A stretch of DNA of 42,216 nt. It comes from Caldilineales bacterium (GTDB lineage: Bacteria > Chloroflexota > Anaerolineae > JAAEKA01). The notes under the pieces are model-generated. The model saw only the letters and a program-made list of their open reading frames with translations. It had not been told where the DNA came from and did not search any database. This document shows positions 40,903 to 42,216 of this stretch, in pieces (positions within the stretch are counted from its first letter, which is position 1; every line of letters begins with the position of its first letter). A program made the position numbers and the translations under genes. The DNA is taken from contig JAJTXO010000001.1 in NCBI GenBank assembly GCA_021463315.1, forward strand, positions 1 to 42,216. Direction: 5' to 3'.

Positions 40903-41982
40903 CTAGAACAGGTCGTCGAACCAGTCAATGGCTTGCGAAACACCGCTCTTCACGTCCTCAGCCACGCCCAACAACACGCCGCCGGTGTTGGACAGGGCCG
41001 ATTCCACGAAGCCGCTGTCAAGCTGGCGCGTCCAGTACTGGATGCCGGCCTGCTGGCCGGTGAGCGGGCTGCTGGTGTCGCGCCCCTCGCGGCCCAGGTA
41101 GTCGTAGCCGGGTCCTTGGTTATGATAGTTGAAGAGATAGCCCGCGGCGTCATGCACCACGCCATGATAGCCCAGTGCGCTGTCGCCCAGGTCTATGGCT
41201 GCGTTGCCCGGCCCGACCAGGCCGCCGCTGGGGTTGAGCAACGCGCCGAACACCGGATCGACGCCCAACGCATCGCCCACCACCTTGCCGTAGCGCAGTT
41301 GCGTCGTGCTGCCCATGAAGCGATCATGCCAGGACTGGTTGACCGCGGCGATGGCTTCGTGGCCCTTGGCCGCGCCGATGCGCTCGGCCTCGCCGCGCAG
41401 CTCCAGGTAGCGCTCGTACTGCGCCTGCACGGCCTCGCGCGGCAGGCCTCTGGCCGCGGCGATCTGGTCCAGCGCCTGTTGCACCTGCTGAGGCGTGGGG
41501 TTGCCGGCCAGGGTCTCCATGGCGCTGTTGAGCTGCGCGCTGTCCGCGCCCTGCACCTGCAAGCCCACCAGCCCGTCCATGTAGGCAGGGGTGAAGATCT
41601 GGCTGGTGTCGATGGCTGTTGACGCTGAGCCTGCGGCAGGCCCCGCGGCGGCGCCGCCAGCCGCGCCGCCAGTCGCGCCGCCGCCCCGGAAAGGCCGCGC
41701 CGCCTCCTCTTCCGCCTGGCGGATGACGCGCGCGATGTCCAGCGTCACGGTGCGGGCCTGAGCCAGGGCCGCGGCCAGGCGCTGCATGGCCGGCAGCACC
41801 TCGCCGTCCATCTCAGCGAAGAACGCCGTGGAGCCGCGGCCCTGCCAGCCGTCTCCTTCTAACTGCCGCATGACCTGCCGCAGGCGCGCCAGCAATTCCT
41901 GATTGCTCTGCGCCTGACCGCCAAAACGGCTGGCCACGCTGGCCAGCGTGTCGTAGCGAGCTTGAATGATATCGTTACTCAT
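40903..41982 (-). CDS. WXG100-domain protein with long C-terminal, possibly effector, domain
   Basis: A 359-residue protein. Residues 1 to about 95 form a helical hairpin with W46-x-G48 (GDGWQGRG), typical of WXG100/ESAT-6 proteins exported by type VII-like systems. A Gly/Ala-rich linker (about 100-122) follows, then a helical region, and a C-terminal domain (about 225-359) containing LVGPGN, a YHGVVHDAAGY block with His273, His277 and Asp278, and PGYDYLG. The fusion is the architecture of exported polymorphic-toxin-like effectors, but I cannot name the C-terminal domain. GAGGTGA precedes the ATG; a GTG two codons earlier is possible. No immunity gene can be named; the EspG-like and lipoprotein genes follow directly. 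No ESX ATPase (EccC/EssC) is in the window. Confidence 0.72.
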   Translation of the reverse strand: MSNDIIQARYDTLASVASRFGGQAQSNQELLARLRQVMRQLEGDGWQGRGSTAFFAEMDGEVLPAMQRLAAALAQARTVTLDIARVIRQAEEEAARPFRGGGATGGAAGGAAAGPAAGSASTAIDTSQIFTPAYMDGLVGLQVQGADSAQLNSAMETLAGNPTPQQVQQALDQIAAARGLPREAVQAQYERYLELRGEAERIGAAKGHEAIAAVNQSWHDRFMGSTTQLRYGKVVGDALGVDPVFGALLNPSGGLVGPGNAAIDLGDSALGYHGVVHDAAGYLFNYHNQGPGYDYLGREGRDTSSPLTGQQAGIQYWTRQLDSGFVESALSNTGGVLLGVAEDVKSGVSQAIDWFDDLF

Positions 41983-42019
41983 AGTCACCTCACCATACTC
42001 GATTGCGCCACAACTTCCC

Positions 42020-42110
42020 TAGTTCACGATTCTCACGCAAAGCCGTCAAAAATGCCAGGAATCTCTGCCCTTTGCGGTCTTTGCGCCTTTGCATGAGACA
42101 ACAATCGTGA
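42020..42110. repeat. 91-bp palindromic repeat, copy 1
   Basis: Identical to copy 2 except one base (CTTTGCATGAG versus CTTTGCGTGAG). The ends are inverted: TCACGATT with AATCGTGA outside, CTCACGCAAAG with CTTTGC(A/G)TGAG inside. The A in this copy breaks one arm pair. No gene is encoded. It resembles dispersed 'CTTTGCGCCTTTGCGTGA' intergenic repeats, MITE- or REP-like. Confidence 0.8.
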
Positions 42111-42133
42111 AGTACTGAAATTCAGTAGTTCAC
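42107..42133. repeat. Palindromic junction between the two 91-bp repeats
   Basis: GTGAAGTACTGAA (42107-42119) and TTCAGTAGTTCAC (42121-42133) pair at 12 of 13 positions around a single base. The palindrome includes the outer ends of both repeat copies and the 15-bp spacer, so the pair could fold into a cruciform. Confidence 0.65.
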
Positions 42134-42216
42134 GATTCTCACGCAAAGCCGTCAAAAATGCCAGGAATCTCTGCCCTTTGCGGTCTTTGCGCCTTTGCGT
42201 GAGACAACAATCGTGA
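42126..42216. repeat. 91-bp palindromic repeat, copy 2
   Basis: Direct copy of 42020-42110 with perfect nested inverted ends: TCACGATT (42130-42137) with AATCGTGA (42209-42216), and CTCACGCAAAG (42138-42148) with CTTTGCGTGAG (42193-42203). It reaches the window end, so more copies may lie beyond. Confidence 0.8.

Noticed and set aside
41055..41220. Phospholipase A2 activity from the YHGVVHDAAGY block of the WXG100 protein
   Set aside because: His-Asp adjacency is suggestive, but calcium-loop and disulfide features cannot be established; left as unnamed domain.
42020..42216. CRISPR array
   Set aside because: Only two 91-bp units with a 15-bp gap; units are too long and palindromic, and no cas genes are present.

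Overview
The window looks like a chromosomal stretch from a moderately GC-rich bacterium, most likely a Chloroflexota member of the Anaerolineae/Caldilineae type. This is inferred from protein style: Pro-Thr linkers (PTPTP) joining extracytoplasmic domains, PD40 propeller repeats, a STAND/NB-ARC ATPase, a WXG100 protein and large tubulin-like proteins. No marker gene confirms the phylum. All 24 credible genes lie on the minus strand, so transcription runs from high to low coordinates. I saw no rRNA, tRNA, transposase or CRISPR array.

Right part (42.2-34.0 kb, transcribed first). Two copies of a 91-bp palindromic repeat sit at the edge. Next come a WXG100 protein with a long C-terminal domain, a protein resembling ESX-associated EspG, a small lipoprotein, a secreted vWA protein with a cytosolic FHA domain behind a good sigma70-like promoter, a membrane-anchored C39-like cysteine peptidase, an NB-ARC-type STAND ATPase and a DJ-1/PfpI-like protein without the usual cysteine. 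Two tetrads of 11-bp direct repeats flank the STAND gene, one upstream and one downstream.

Central part (33.8-6.0 kb) is the most unusual: a compact co-directional series. In order it encodes a 1493-residue helical/coiled-coil protein, a calcineurin-like metallophosphoesterase, a membrane vWA protein with beta-sandwich domains, a soluble tubulin-superfamily protein, and an 1831-residue membrane protein joining vWA, CxxCH, PD40 propeller and tubulin-like domains. These are followed by an atypical Ser/Thr-type kinase, two more helical proteins, a single-pass protein with Ig-like and SH3-like outer domains, and a 982-residue pseudokinase/helical-repeat protein related to the kinase. The natural reading, an inference, is a cell-envelope sensing or remodelling apparatus. 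Outer vWA, propeller and Ig domains would be coupled through the membrane to an inner tubulin-like polymer, with a kinase, pseudokinase, phosphoesterase and helical scaffolds as regulators. From memory, an FtsZ/tubulin-superfamily membrane-remodelling system with a vWA partner has been proposed by comparative genomics; the membrane-spanning fusion and the kinase/pseudokinase pair seen here look like a distinct, elaborated form.

Left part (5.9-0.1 kb). Three unrecognised membrane proteins in a visibly more A+T-rich segment are followed by a small four-helix membrane protein. An ECF-type sigma factor and two tandem zinc-finger proteins come last, joined by 4-bp ATGA overlaps, and are probable regulators of this or a linked regulon. 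The left edge holds a REP-like palindrome.
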